Assembly (NCBI GenBank): GCA_024734555.1
Contig: JANPWX010019815.1
Coordinates: 1,814,359-1,878,358 of the forward strand
Direction: 5' to 3'
DNA length: 64,000 bases
DNA from: Trochalopteron elliotii
Lineage: Eukaryota; Chordata; Aves; Passeriformes; Leiothrichidae
Part shown: in pieces, positions 1 to 14,490 of the stretch
How positions within the stretch are numbered: position 1 is the first letter of the stretch
How the letters are laid out: the number at the start of each line of letters is the position of its first letter
Position numbers and translations under genes: made by a program
The notes under the pieces: model-generated
Told to the model about the DNA's origin: nothing
What the model saw: only the letters and a program-made list of their open reading frames with translations
Database searches by the model: none

Positions 1-3000
1 TAAAAAACTTCTCATTTGTGTCTATATTCATTTAAGGTATTAAATACTTCTAGCATTGTAGTTTTGGTGCTCTCTGTACAGTGTGTAGTACATGGGTCAT
101 TGGTTAACTATGACAGGCTGCATAGGTGTTTAGGGTTTCCACTCATCCTTATTTCCATACAGGCAGTATAAAGCAGCACATTTGCATGGAATTGATTTAA
201 GGACAAAATATTAAGAAACAGATGGAAAATTCAATAACATGAATAAAATACATTGATACATCTCGCATAAGAAAGTTACAAATTAAATTAGCAATATTAG
301 AAAAAAAAGAAAGTGTCTTTATAATACTTTATTATACTTTTTTTTGATTATATTATCTGTTAGTTTCCCTAGTATCTTAAATAAAGAGCAATTTATCATA
401 GGTCTACTATTGTTTGTTTCAAGTCTTTTGAAGAAAAATAGGTTCAAGTACATGAATTTGATTGTGTACCAGAGGAAGTCTGTTGCTTGTTGTTTCATGC
501 TACGAAACAGTGCTGAAAATTCCAATGAACTTTAAAAAAAAGGAAAAATAATTTCTTTGCTTTTAAAATAATTTTAATTATTATGTTTGTATTTTTATTA
601 ATATGAATTTATCATTTACCCCAGGTTAATAACTATCGAGATAACAAAATATTTTCCCATTCTTACTCTTATCAGACAGTTTATTTTTAGTGCAGGCAAT
701 TTCCTTCCAGTTTCCACTGTTGCTTCTGCTGGTTTTGGGAGAGGTGACACCCTAAACCCTTTCTTCATATCATTGTGTGAAATTAATTTTCAAATTTGCA
801 TTAGGACTTCTGTAACTATTTTTTAATGCAACCTATTAGTCTTGACCATCAGGCTAACAGATAGTAAACATTAAATTTTATAATTCTGGCTAGGATTTGA
901 CAGAGTTTGAAATGAATGCAAGCTAGTATTTTTTCCTCTTAGCAGTAGAGGCTCCTCTTCTCTGACTCATATTTCTGAAACTAAACCCCAGGTCTTCTTA
1001 AGTATTTTTGACCTTTTTCAAAACGTCAGAGCTTGGCTTCATCCTGCAAGTCAAAAATGTGTGTGTAAGGATGGTGGTTTGGGTGATGTTGGTTGTATCG
1101 AGTTGTCTTTGGGAAAAGAACATGGATACACATTATCCATGTACATGGCAGGTTGCTCTGACCAGAGGGGCACACGGTGCTCACCGTCTATTTTTCTTTT
1201 CTTTCCTGTCTTGATGCACACTGAATTTCTGACTACTGAGCCTGTGAGCAGCATTATCTCTGGAATTGTTTAAGCAGTTTAAACATCCTTTATATACCAC
1301 ACCTTCTTGCTGTGGCAGGGCAAAGCCCTAACGAAGTGAGCAGAAGGAGACATGAACCACTACTTGATTGTCCTGACTGGGCTGGGCACTATTTCTTTCC
1401 CTCAGCTGCCTTGCAGAACAGCTCAGGGCATCAGCAACTCACCAGTCTTCTCCTGGATTTTCTTGAAATCTTAAAGGAATGGGACTCCTTTTTAAGAAAA
1501 AAAAAGCCTGAGTAATTTGTGTCAATGCTTATTCCCCAGCAAAACATTCATTCTTGCAGTGAGATAAGGAAAAGAAATGGTCAGCAAATACTCTATAATA
1601 AAATAATTTAATATTCTTAGGTCTTTTGAAGTACACTGATTAATTTATATGGTTGAGCCCCATACACAAAATAGCATTAAGAAGGTAAATTGTTTGTCCC
1701 ATAAGCCAAACGAGAAACAAAAAACTTCTCTATATTAAATAATTTCAAGGTGCCCTTGTAGATGCAGAGGGAACATTCAGTTATATTGGTTCACAGTGTT
1801 AACAATGTCTGGTGTGTGCTTTTTAAGGGATAAGCTGTGAGGTTTTAAGCATTTTCTGTTTTCAGCTGCTTTAATTAAAGGTGTTTTAATATTAATTACA
1901 ATTATTTTTATTCAAACCTAATGTTATTTTTAAGAATGCATTTTTTCAATTTAATCTGGTCTGGCTACACCTTTTCTCTCACAGACTAAATGTGGAGTCT
2001 GAATGGAGTCTCCTTAAAAAATATTCATAGTTCTGTGGAAAAGAATTGAGGAGTCAAAGAAAATTTCAGAAAAAGAAAAGGAACCAAAACATTAAGATAT
2101 GACAGTAAAAATAGAAGGTAAAAAAAAGGCACAGCCAAAGACAGTATTCTGCTAAAGAGAATTGTAGTAACTTGAGTGTCAATTACAATTATTAGCAACA
2201 GATGATTTGTTCATAATAGCTTTGAAAGAAACAAATATATTTATTTTTCCTTAATGTAAAGGCAAGTAATACCTTTCTTATTAGGATTTTTCATTTCAGT
2301 TTGATTGACTTCAATAACCAATAGCTACCTCAGGATAACAGAAAGTCTGCCCTTGTTTTATTTCTCTGAGTATGGATGGTAGTTTCCAGTCCCTATGTTG
2401 AGACCTCGTAGAAAAATTGAATTTAATCATGGTTTATTCTACAGAACCTTTAAAAACTCAGTTATAAAATTCAAATGGAGGGTTTTTTAATAAATAGTAT
2501 TTGTAACCATAGGTTTTAAAAGACACTTAGCAGATATTTCTGGTTTAATGCTGAAATAAAGAATCAGGGTCTGTGTTTTCTTATAACCTATGACAATCAA
2601 TCCTGCAAGAAAGGTGTTATAATAATGAAAAGAGTCACGAGAAAATCAGGTATAGCAATACAGTAGAAGTGTCTCCACACTCAGTAACTTTACATTTTAA
2701 TCTACCTCTTTTCACAACTTTGATTTGGAGGTCAGCTAGCTTGTACAGCTTTGACGGATTCCTCCTTTTATTTACAAGCTGAAAAACACTGACTTTTTTT
2801 TCCCAACTTTGTATGTATTTGCATTTTAAATGGTCTTTGACAACAGTTGCTAGGGGTTTCTTCAGTTCCTAGATTATCTTCCTCTGTAATAGTCTAAATT
2901 ATTTGGAAGCAAGCTTGGGAAGATGTACTTAATTTTTGTCTGATGACTGCTTGTAATAATGAAAAGGTGCAAGATTAGATAGTGTCTTGTTTTTTACATA

Positions 3001-6000
3001 CATTTCTTTTATTTGTTTCTTTCTTGCTTTTGAGAAATCCTGCTGAATATTTGCCAATAGGGGTGTGTTTTTTAAAAAGACTTTACAATAGCTGTGAAAA
3101 GAAATCATGACTTCCAGTGTGTTTGGACAGTGCCCAGTTCTCTGGGGTACCAAACTTGAAGATCTCTAGATGTAACCAAAATAATGCAGTCACAGATCTA
3201 GATTCAGAGGATATGGGCCTGTTTTGCAGAACTGCTGGCTGTCAGTGGCAGCAGAGCAGCATCTGTTAGCCTGCATACATTTCAAAAAATTCAGTCCTTC
3301 AGTAGTGGTAAGAAAATCCAAGGAACAGTTATTTTATAACCTTATTTTGGAAATTCTGGTTAGCTGCAAAATGAACAAAACTCCTGTGTCTTAACTGTCA
3401 ACAGGCTCGGAAATACAGCTTTCAGTTCTATTCTTTGTTGTGGGATTGATCAAAGTAAGATGGTAAGAGTTTTGGTATGAGGAGAATTATGAGAGTCAGA
3501 TGTTCAAGAAGGGCAGTCTGTCAGGCACAGGCAGAATCTACATTTAGATGAGACACTAAGAATAATATAGTTGCAGAAACTAACAGTCAAACCTGAAAGT
3601 TTTGGTGATGCCATGTTGTATTGTTAGTGTTTGTTCAATAGACTTTGATTTTCAATCCTAACCTTTTTGCATGACTGTCCATGTGCACTATATTGACTTC
3701 AGCCATTCATATTATTAGTGGGTAAAGTTTTTCTGTCATTTAATCTCTCTCAATTTAATCCCCAGAAGTTAGTATATGTTTCCTCCTGCTTTTTAGGAAT
3801 GTTATTGTTAATTAACATTTTAAAATTTTTATTTTCTTGTATGTGGTAGAATTTTAGTTTTATTTTTAGTACTAATCTGATCCAGCAAACATCTAGTAGG
3901 GCCTGTATGTATATGCATAGTGTGCATACATGTGTGTGTATGTAAGTGTACTAGTTTGCCGTCTTCTAGAATTAAGTTGGTTACTGGTGTACCACACAGC
4001 AATTCAGTACAGAAAATGGAAAAACAACTTTACAATTAAAAGGGAAAGGCTGTTTTATTCTACAGCATATGTTGATTCAGCTTGGAGTTGGGATTGGGGT
4101 ACTGATTTAGCTGGATTTAAAAGGGAGAGGGCATGAAAGAAAGGAATCTGCCTTTAAATTAAGTCTGCTGTGTAGCTGGATTAGATGCACTGTAAATGCA
4201 CGGATACCAATGCAGAAATTGAATGTTGGGATTCAATCTGAACATAATCTCTAATGATGTTTACTGGTGGTACATTTTAGCCAGGCTTTAGTGGCATACT
4301 TGATCCTTAATTCGTGACTTTGACAACTGTTGCTGGGAGATACATGATTTTTCAACATTTTCCTCCTGCAGCCAGTTTTTGCCACATGAGCATTGACTGA
4401 ATTGGACTTGAGGATGAGAAGAAATTTTTACACTGTGGATACACCCATATACTTATTGTCTCACTACAAATGCTTTGAAGTTTCTATTGAAAATAAGATT
4501 TTCAATATTCAGGTTCAGGGTTAATAAGTAAGAGAAGAGCAGTAAGAGAAGTAGCAAAATGGGCTTCCCTAAAGAACTATTGCAAATACTGTATGTGTAC
4601 CTCTGTGTATATATGTATACATATTATTCATTAAAATCAACAGTTTTCCATATTCAAGATAAATCATGCATCTTAAAACTGACTCTTCAATTCCTTCTTG
4701 CATACTTGCTTCAATAAATCAAATACGCAGTTATTACCTTTTAATAGTGTTTCTACGTAGAGATATGATGCTTAGATATGATATATTTAGCACTGAAATG
4801 ACAAGCATTTGCTAGTATGGAAAGTGTATAAAGGGCAACTCATTAGGGATGCAGAAGCCTGTGTTCAATGAAGCTAAATCTCAGGCTTCACAATTTCTGA
4901 GAGCAAAAACTGAAGTAGTTGTTTCTCTGTCAAACCTGTACCCAACGTATGTCAGTGGTTAAGGACCATTTGCACAGAGAATTCAGCTGTTAGGTTGTCT
5001 TCTGTGGGGGTAGGTGTAGGATTCTTGCAGGCATCCGTGTTACACAGCCTCAACACAGAGGTGACTGTGAGACTGACGTTTTAAGTCTGGTGAACAGGAT
5101 AGTGAGGAATTTCCATGGAGCTCAAAGGTTCAAGGAAGACAATAGCAGCGTTCTTTTTCATAGTTTCTGTTGAGCCATTTTGTAGAAATTCAAAGTATAG
5201 AAACTTTCATTAAATTTGATTGGTATTTACAGAACTGTGTGGAAACCCTGCAGTTTCCTGTTACATTAAATATGAATATTGTCTAAGCAAAAGCAGTTTT
5301 CATAAAATCAGGGGGAAGTTGACTGCATCTCAGAGAAAAACCTGCCACATCTTTTCTTTGAAGGCCAGTACTGTGAGTGTGTCAAATCAGCACCAGTTAT
5401 ATGTTAGCTTGTGATAAAAGTACTGGCAATTTGCTGTAAAATACTAAAGTGATTGCTGCTTTTCTGGCCTTCTGAAGAACCGTGATTGATGTCTGCTTTT
5501 TTTCGAGAAAAATAAGTGCCTTTCTGTGCCCTTCACTGTGGTTAATGCCCTGTAAGTTGCTCCCCATGAGATGCAGGTCTGTGTTGGTGCTACTGCCCCA
5601 TCAGCAGTTATGAGGGAGTTACAGAAACTCTGCCACAAGAACTGAGGCTTCTAGCCTGGCAGCAGAATACTCTGCCTCTAGCTTCAAGTAACGGCATGAA
5701 AGTAAACCCAAAACCACCTACTTCAGATAAGTGGCAGCATTTCTTCTGTCTGCTGAATCCCACATTTTTTTATTAAATAGGGCCCATTTCAGCAATCGTG
5801 CTGCATAAACCTCTTTGATGCTTTGTTGTTTTGGCCTGTGTGCATTGCCCCAGAGATGACTGAAAAAACCTGTCTGCTATCCTAGGCATCATGTTAAAAT
5901 AGCTGTCATGGGTGTGTTGCTGATTCTGCAGGTCACCCTTGAAATGCTGAAGTGTGGAGTGTCTGTATTCCCCACAGAGTTACTAAGGAATTTCAGAGAG

Positions 6001-8890
6001 AAGTGATAAAAAATTCCTGTGTATTTTCTGCATGGAGAACTGTGAAATGATAGAGTGTGTCTGTGTTTCGAGTCAGAAGAAACCAGTCTTAAAATCTAGT
6101 CAAATCTTGGTCAAGGATCAATTCCGAAGTCAGTGTTAAGCCTGTACATACTTTGTGACTGAGCTAAACTGAAATGTTGATTTTTGTTCATTATTTTTTC
6201 TGAATCAGTTTTTATGAGTGCACTGTATGAGATTGCATGGCTCTAACTTCTGAATCACATTTATTTTTATGTTCAGAATAGCCTGCATGTTCTCAGGAGA
6301 GGTGAAGATATTTGATGACATATCAGAGGATTAGAATTCATTTCATGGTGACTGTCAAGCCTTTGAAATTTGATTTTGTTCTGCAAATACAGGTATAATG
6401 TCCTAATGTCAAAATAATGTTTCAATAAAAATGGTTTGGAGGTTTGACTGTATCTGTATTGCATCAAGTAATGACTATTTCACTACCCAGCACCTGGCAC
6501 TTTTTTCCGCTATTACTGTCTGTGGATGTAGGTCTGATTGTTTGAGTGTTTCCCTGCCCATGGGTACATCCACAAAAGAGTAGCAGAGAGGGAATATAAG
6601 ATCTCTGTTGACTGTGACTGTTAATTTGAGATAGGCAACATAGAAGTTTTTGTTATTAATTCTGCCTTTAGATTCTTTACATAGTTGTTTTTTCAATTGC
6701 ATTATTATAGTACCATTAATTTCTGTTTAAGTATTAATATATACATGAAAAACTCCTCCACCTGTATTTGATCTCCTTCTGCCACATTGCCTACGATGTT
6801 TCTTACAGCATCAAGAAACTTATTTTAGATTTTAAAAGTTGGCACTGTTTTGTTAAGTAGAGTTGAAATATCACATACCACAGTATGCCAAATCCACAGG
6901 AAAATCAAACAGTAAGGGAGAAAATTCATTTATTTTGCAACTCAGCTGGTATTCAAGAGATTAGAAGTTGTCTGTCATGTAATTCAGTTTACCTAATTAG
7001 ATGCTTAAAATCAATGTAGTTCTGCAAGTAGCTTTTACTGTACCCTGGTTTAACAGCAAGTGTGTACATTCATCTCAGAGTAAGGGAAGCCTCTGATGTT
7101 GGAGTGGCCAGAGGAGGAGTAACTTGCTGAGCTGCTGATGGAAGGGGGATTAGACACACATGGTCAGGCTAAAGCAGCCTGGGCTCAAGTCAGCCTAAAA
7201 TGCAATGCCACTGCAACCTGCTGGGTGTTCCCAGTGGGTAGTGCATTTACACAGACTCCTTGACTGTTTCACCACTTTTATCACTCTTGAGAGTTTGCAC
7301 TTGTCAGTTTGTAGTTATCTTATGGACTTATCACTATAGATAAATTTGCTGCGAATGGGTCAAAATGCTTAAGGGAGTTTGTTGGATTTGTTTGGTTTGA
7401 TACTGATGATACAGGTTTTATTGTTCAGTTAGACCCAAGTAAAGATCAGTTTTTCAGGCTATGTCCTGTTGATTCAGCCAGACTGATTCAGTGGGTGTTA
7501 CATGCTCAAGCCTTTGAAATCCAAATTTAAATTTCTATGTGAAACAGGTTTGTCCTGAGCTATACTGATTAGCTGAATTTCTAAATTTCTTTCACAGATC
7601 TTCATGAATGGTCAGATATTTGAATATTTTAAATGCAGTTTCTTATTGCTGAAACAAGGATTATTTTTAACCTTTTCACTGTTTTCGTTTGGAAGGGACT
7701 GTAACCTTTGTGTCAGCTGTGGTAACTTAGGCACTGTAATGCTCATCCACATACTGAATTATAAAAGAGTCACAGCACCTTTCTCAAACTACTGCACGTA
7801 TCTCTTACAAAAAACAAATCATTGGCCTCTTAATTGAATTTAATCAAGAATCTTGTTAGGGTATCTTAAAAAGAATGAAAGTAAATCAGTGGAAGTTCCA
7901 AGCAGAGTCAATTTAAAATGAAAGAAACAAAGTATCCAGGGGTTTGCTAAATGTTTGTGTTTCTCTTAGTCATCTACAAAATCCTTCACATAAAATGAAA
8001 TTTGCAATGCTACCTTGCATGAACTCTTGGCCAGTAATTGTAGAATTATAAATTATTTGGTTTACGTGCCTTTCATTTATTAAAGCTTCTACAATTCTGG
8101 AAGGCACAGACAGAACTGAGAATAAATGAAAAGTTTACATTTTATTTCTGCCTTTTCAGTCTGCTTTTCAGTTATATCAGGGATTCCTGCTCCACTCAGT
8201 TAAAATGCTGCTCTCTAGAAAGAATTTTGATGATGTATAAGTAACTGGGCTTTTTTTTCATAGCAAGATGAAAGGAGTTTTTCTTTAAATATGGCTGAAC
8301 TGCATACAGAGTGTCTACTGTGTTGCATCATAATTTCATTACCTATTAAAAAGATTGGTGTGCTCCATATTAATCTGCTTGCTATATTAAAATTGTATTT
8401 TGGTATTTGCGATTGCAGAACTGTGTAAAACTCTTTAAATGCTCCACGAATAGGAGCATGTTTCTGCATGCCGTTACAGAACAGATTAAAAAAATAAGTG
8501 TGAATGTATGTTTTCTCAAGCCCAATTGCATTTGTTGTGAGGTTATTGCAAGTCTTTGCAATAAATGTAAGAGATTTCAGGATAGTTGGTAGACTCTTGG
8601 TTTTTAAATTTATGTGCCAAAATTTAGTCTCACAGAATTATGTTCAATTTGATTTCTAAGAATTAGCTATGAGAAGATGCTTTCCTGATACAATTTTAGG
8701 AAAGTGTAGCAGAAACTAAAAAGATACTTGCTACATTATATATAATATACTTAATGCGTTTAATGAAACTTGTGCAGTATTTCAACTACTATGTGGTATT
8801 TGTTTTGAGGGAATATTTGTGTTTTTTGATAGTTTTCTTTACCAACGTTCAGTGGTAGATCAAAACTAATTAATCTGTAAGTGTTTCTTC
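1..8890. other. Unique AT-rich DNA, no gene seen
   Basis: No coding exon, RNA gene or recognisable transposon could be supported. Open frames are short, scattered over all frames and without recognisable domains. Small TG/TA-rich runs occur near 3905-3950 and 4600-4625. Very old repeats could be missed by eye. Confidence 0.6.
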
Positions 8891-8957
8891 CTCTGTGCTT
8901 TTTGTTAATTTGTTTGTTTGGGTGTGTTTTGTTTTTGATTTTTTTTTTTTGTATATT
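8891..8957 (+). repeat. T/G-rich low-complexity tract
   Basis: An irregular run of T and G on the plus strand, made of TTTG and TTTGG-like units and ending in a run of T. It has no fixed period, so it is low-complexity DNA rather than a clean microsatellite. Confidence 0.8.
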
Positions 8958-9321
8958 GCATGTCATCCATGGAAAATTCTAGATGAAAAAGAGATGTTCA
9001 TAGAAGCAGAAAATATGGAACATGGCAATGAATTCTTGAGGGTTTATAACCCTTGTAAAATCAGTCATACCATCTAAATGCTTACCTAAATAATAGTTCT
9101 GTGTACTACATGGAAAAAAGAGAAAGGGAAGATGAGTCTGGATACTTTAGAAAATATAGAGACATACATTATTCTAGTTAAGAATATGTTCAGTTTGAAG
9201 CTTTTCTATTATAGTTAACAATTAGAGATTGACATCCTAGAGGCAAATGTGTACTGGCACTGACAGTTAGAATAATTATCTTCACATCATGCTTAACACT
9301 TCGCATTGTTTTAATGTAGAA

Positions 9322-9390
9322 TGTAGCTTGTTTGTTTGGTTGTGGGGTTTTTTTGTTAGTTTGTTAGTTTGGTTTTTTTAAAATTACTAT
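9322..9390 (+). repeat. T/G-rich low-complexity tract
   Basis: A second irregular T/G run, with TTTGTTTGG, GGGG and T-run segments and two copies of TTTGTTAG. It is similar in style to the tract about 430 bases upstream and has the same strand polarity. Confidence 0.75.
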
Positions 9391-12300
9391 TATTTTTTCT
9401 CATTTAATCAGAACACATGCCTAAAATTCTTATCTAGAATTGCAGAAGTGGAATTCTGGACAAGTTGTGGAGCTGGGAGCAAAACTTAGCTCCTTCCAAG
9501 GCAGAACTTAATTGTAAATGCTGAAGACATGCACTCATCAGGCTTTTAAAATACCCTTGGGCATGACCATATGAACAGTGCTGGCAGGTCTGGACATGTT
9601 AATTATTTGAAGGCTTTGATTACTTTAGAAGGACAGAAAGAAGTATTATGGAGGGTTAACATTTTAAGTGTATTTTGGTCATGATGCTATTGTGTATCCA
9701 ATAGTAATCACTGATATGAAGTACAATTGAAACATTTTCTATTATTTTGTCCTTTCTTTTTCTTTAGTTAGTTAGTGTATGTAAAATTTTTCTTCATTGA
9801 AACACACCAAATAATTTAATGATTTTCCCCTAAAACTTAACCATTGTCTCATATTTGTGAAGTACCATCCCTGTGGTCAGACTTCCTTATTGAAGAGGAA
9901 ACAGACCCTTTGACAAGACTTACACCAAAGCTGGTCTTACTATATCACTCCATTCCCCACCTCTTCTTAGATGAGAATCAGTCTAAACATCAAACATCAG
10001 TGAATTAAGCTAAAAGTTTGCATTATAATTCATCTTTGCTCCCTACCCAGAAAAAAAAAATTATGTGATTTATGCTAAGAAATATTAGTGTGGAAGTGCA
10101 AAAGGCAGCAAAATAGAATTCAGGGTAGTGTGGCCTACACTTGAATGTGATAGGAGCCATACAAAACTGTTCCATTTTATTTCTTCAATTGTTGTTTTTC
10201 AGCTTAATTAATCAGTCTCTAATTAATGGAGGGCTTGTGAGAGTCAGTATTCTTCGGTATACTACCTCTTCATTAAGTGTGTCTCTTGACATGTTGATCA
10301 GTGCACGAAAGGAACTTTGCCCAAGTGGCTTGGCAGTTTTGCAGTCTAGAGTATTAGCACTTGGAATTATTCAGTTAAAAGTAGACACTTTGTTTTTTGA
10401 GGATAAGACTGGAGCATGGGATATTTTGAGATGAGGAGGCTATGCTATTTAGATAACTGCCATAGGGTAGCTGTTCCTTTATTCATGAGCCATCAAAAGA
10501 GGTGAACTGCGTTACGTCTGGGCTGCAGCTGGATTGAAGTTACTTTGTTGTACTCTAAGTCTAGAAGGCCCAAATAGTAATTTAGTTTGTAGTTATCTTG
10601 CAATAGGTCAAAAGCTCTCTTTGAAAACTTTGCTTCAGGCTTTTGAAAACTGAACTGATCAAGATTTTTGTGCCAAGATGTCCTGAAAATCATGTGCTTT
10701 TGTTTCATTTCTGAGCACATCCTATATTCACAGCACTGAATACAGTTCATTGACCCAGAAAGCCTTTGATGGCAGCTACTGGGTACTTGAAGCAAACCTC
10801 CACCAATTAAAGCTGTGCCCCATGAAAGATGGGGGACAAAAAGCTGACAGTATGTTGTTCATGAAAAAATAAAGGATAAAAGATAGTAGTGTGTTGCTCT
10901 CTGTACCAAAGGCTTCTTTCCTGCCTCTTTTTCCACAGCTGTTTTTACTTATGTGTTTGGCTTAGGCTATTAGCATAATAAAAACAAGTGCTCTTCTAAG
11001 GAACTACTTGATGAATGTGAATGTTTTGACAGTAGATACTGGTGCTATTAAAGCCACACAGGCTGGTAGGTATCTATGCTTAATAACTTTTTAAATCATT
11101 AAATAACCATGCAGCAACAAAATACACATTGAGGAAAATTGTATGTATTTGCTATGTTTTTGCTTTTGAAATTAATTTTACTATGTCAGGATTAGAAGCT
11201 TGAGCTATCCTTTTGTGGAAACCCTATCTTTCAGACACTTGAGCTCATGTCATTTATTATACTTTATATTAATTATTTACTATCCAGTGCTAGATTGCAC
11301 TATACACACTCAGTAGAAGAACATCCTCTCCAATACATTCAATTGAACTAAGCACAAGTTTGTGGAATGCACTTCCATTTTTTACTTTTATTTCAGCTTC
11401 TTAATGTCTACTTATCTTACTTAAAATACATACGTTTTTAATAATGAATTAATGAATTAAACCCACAATTGTTTAAAATATAAATGAAAATTATGACATT
11501 GCAGAGGCTTTACGGTGCCATCCCACACCTTCACCCCCTCTCTGCATGGTAGTACTTTTGTGGTTCTTATACTTTACGTGTTTCACTTGTACAGCACCTT
11601 TGAGATTGAAATACGCCGAAAAGTTGAGATTTTTTCAAGTGTATGGGCTGAGAGCCATCACTTCCTATTGCTGTTGTCATTTCAGGTAGCGTTGTTTCTC
11701 TGTCTGAGACTACTGTCACTGGAATTGTACCCTGTCCTGTTTTAATAAAAGTGAGCTGGGTACCCTTAAATTTAAGTAAGCAGCCTGACTGACAAATCAA
11801 GGGGTCAGAAGTCTCTGGCAGTTATGGACACACTGAAGTGGTATTGCAGTCATGTCAGCTGGATTAGCCAGCCCTAAAGAGAGGTCCAACCCTAAATTGG
11901 CTGTTAGCTTTGTCAGTCATACTTGATATACATAGCATGAGAAATTGATATATTTTATTATACTGCCTTACAGGATGAAGCTGCTTAGCAGATAGTAATT
12001 TTCCTTTTGCTAGTCAGAGTATAAACTTTAAAAAGTTTGGGCTTCCTAGAAATTAGTAATATTGTAGCTGCTGATTTTTTCAGGTTAGAGCAGCTCTTTA
12101 GCCTGTAAACACTTACAGATATACATGTAGAGAGACATTACAGGAAACAAAATTTACATGTATTACATTTAGAAACAGGTCTCTAGGAAAGCTGGGCTTT
12201 TGGATCTAACTAGATAAATATCTGCAACATAGAAGCAATTGTAATGTTCTTCTCCATCTAGCATCTGTAAGGCAGCCTGAAAAATAATCATGGAAAGCTA

Positions 12301-14365
12301 AAAATAACAGGAGAACATTTCATAAGCTAAGTCCTTACATTCAACAAAGCAAGTTTTCTGTGAGTAGTAGGTACACACATTGTTGGTTTTGCTACAGGGA
12401 TAGATTAATATTTATTTGTTGATATTAAGAAGGTGCTTAAGCATCTTCTTGTTTAGTTCTCAAATAATTGATTTAAAATCTCCATGTAATTTAATGTAGT
12501 TTAATGATTAACAACCCTTAGCTGTTTATCACCTGGATGTAAATTCAGTGCATTACTTATGATAAAAATCTTGTTTGTAATTACAAAATCTCTGTATTTG
12601 ACAGCTATTTTGAATGACAATTTTGATCACAAATGTCTGCATTTAGATATATGAATGTGAAATATTCTTTAAGAGCTTTTCTATAGGGGGGCAAAACTCT
12701 TAATTAACTCCTGCTGTTTGTGAGTGTCTGTTTTAATCTAGTTGCAAAGTATTTCCTTTAGAAGGAGCATATTGTTATTTATATATATGTGTGTATATGT
12801 GTGTGCATGCATATTTATATTTTATATAAAAATTAAATTAGAACAGTGCTTTTTAAATACTAGTTTTATTCAATAGACTTGTATAGGCAGGCTTCAATAC
12901 ACTGTCATAAACTGAGAATTAGTTCTTTGTTGAGGGTGATCTGCTTAGTCTCAGCGATATCCCATTTTTATTAACTATTTGCCTTAACAGCATGGCATTT
13001 ATAGGAAGTATAAAAATATGTTTGCGTTTTATGTTATTCCACTTCTGCTTTGTTGAGTATAAGATATATTGCTTTTATCACCAAAAGGCAGCAACCCTGG
13101 AGCAAGTTTTGAATGTGGTTTGTAAAAATTGAGTTATGAAAAAGGTAGATCTCAAGAGATGGTATTTTCTGTTGCCTTCCCCTGTACTTTTGCAAAAAAT
13201 GGCCAGATCCTTCTCAAGGACATTTTATTTCTGCATTTTCAGTCTTATCAATAGCCCAGTTCATTAAAAATGCATGGCTGCTTCAGCATAGAGGCTGCAC
13301 TTACTCCAACAGACAGTGCTCTGATGAGATGGTTCACTTTTAGGAAATGACTTTACAAACTGAGTTCTTTTCATAAATGTTTTAATAGTTGCCATGAATT
13401 GTAAGATGAAGAAGTTGATATAATCTTAAGAAATGCAATTAGAAGAAGGCTGTTTATATTTAACAGTGATATTATAAAGGCTTCAGTACAGAAATTATAT
13501 AACAAAATATCCATTTAAATTTAAAAATAATAAGGCATTTAAAGAAACTATGAAAATAAATTGCAACCAATGTCTTCATAAACTGCTTGGTTTTTGCTGT
13601 ATTTATACTGTATTTCATATGTATTATATCCTTGCTGTTCTTGGAACCTTGTTAAGTAACATGATTGACAATAAATCTGATATAAATCAGTTTCTTACTA
13701 TCTCAACTCTTAACAGCTGGTTTATCCTCTTGATGTGTAAACTGGATATTTGGAACATAAAGAACAAAACCTGAGTAGATTGACCTCTCTGGGTGAATGA
13801 AGAGGATGATTAATCTTAGAATATTTTTAGAACTTCCTAGCATAATTAATTTCTATTTTGGATACACAGTTCATCACTGTAGCCCTGGTAATCTTGTAGC
13901 ATTAAATTAAGGTTGTATTTTTATACTCTGTTGAGAAGAGTTGCTGAATCAAATGCCTTTCCTGTGAGACCACATAAGGAAATTTGGAATTTTTTTTACT
14001 TAGAACTTCTTTCTCAAAGACTGAAGTAGCAGTCAACAACAAGTAAAATAAAAATCTTGGTTTAATGAGTTTCATTTTTTCTTTTTTATTAGAAAGTATT
14101 AAGAAGTAGCACCTTTTATTAGCTAAAATCTGTCGTGTTTTCCCTCTATCTTTATAGGCATAATACTGATAATGATAAGCTGTTGTAAATGTGGTACTCC
14201 TTGTTCTTCAAGCATTTTGGGTAGTTTTGAGCTGGATTCACCGTAGAGCAAATAAGGAGTGAAAAAAAGATGAAGGTCAGACATATGGCAGCTTTGTTAC
14301 TTATTCTTTCCTCTGTACTGTTAGGGTGAAAGAGACAGCAACAACATCAGAGCTACAGTTGTTTA
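9391..14365. other. Unique AT-rich DNA, no gene seen
   Basis: No supported gene. It contains a TA/TG-rich run near 12778-12830. A 100-codon minus-strand open frame at 10493-10795 has no recognisable domain and no convincing splice context. Confidence 0.55.
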
Positions 14366-14490
14366 AGTTTGGGAGGGTTTTTTGGTGGTGTTGTTTTGGT
14401 GGGGTTTTTTGGGGGTTTTTTTTTGGTTGGTTTGTTGTTGTTGTTGTTGTTGTTGTTTTTTCTTGTTGTTGTTGTTTTGGTGTGTTTTTT
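14366..14490 (+). repeat. T/G-rich tract with (TTG)n microsatellite
   Basis: The left part has G-runs (GGGAGGG, GGGG, GGGGG) separated by T-runs. The right part is a TTG triplet repeat at about 14432-14456 and a shorter one at about 14464-14476. On the minus strand it translates to glutamine- and asparagine-rich low complexity, which is a by-product of the triplet and not evidence of a protein. Confidence 0.9.
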
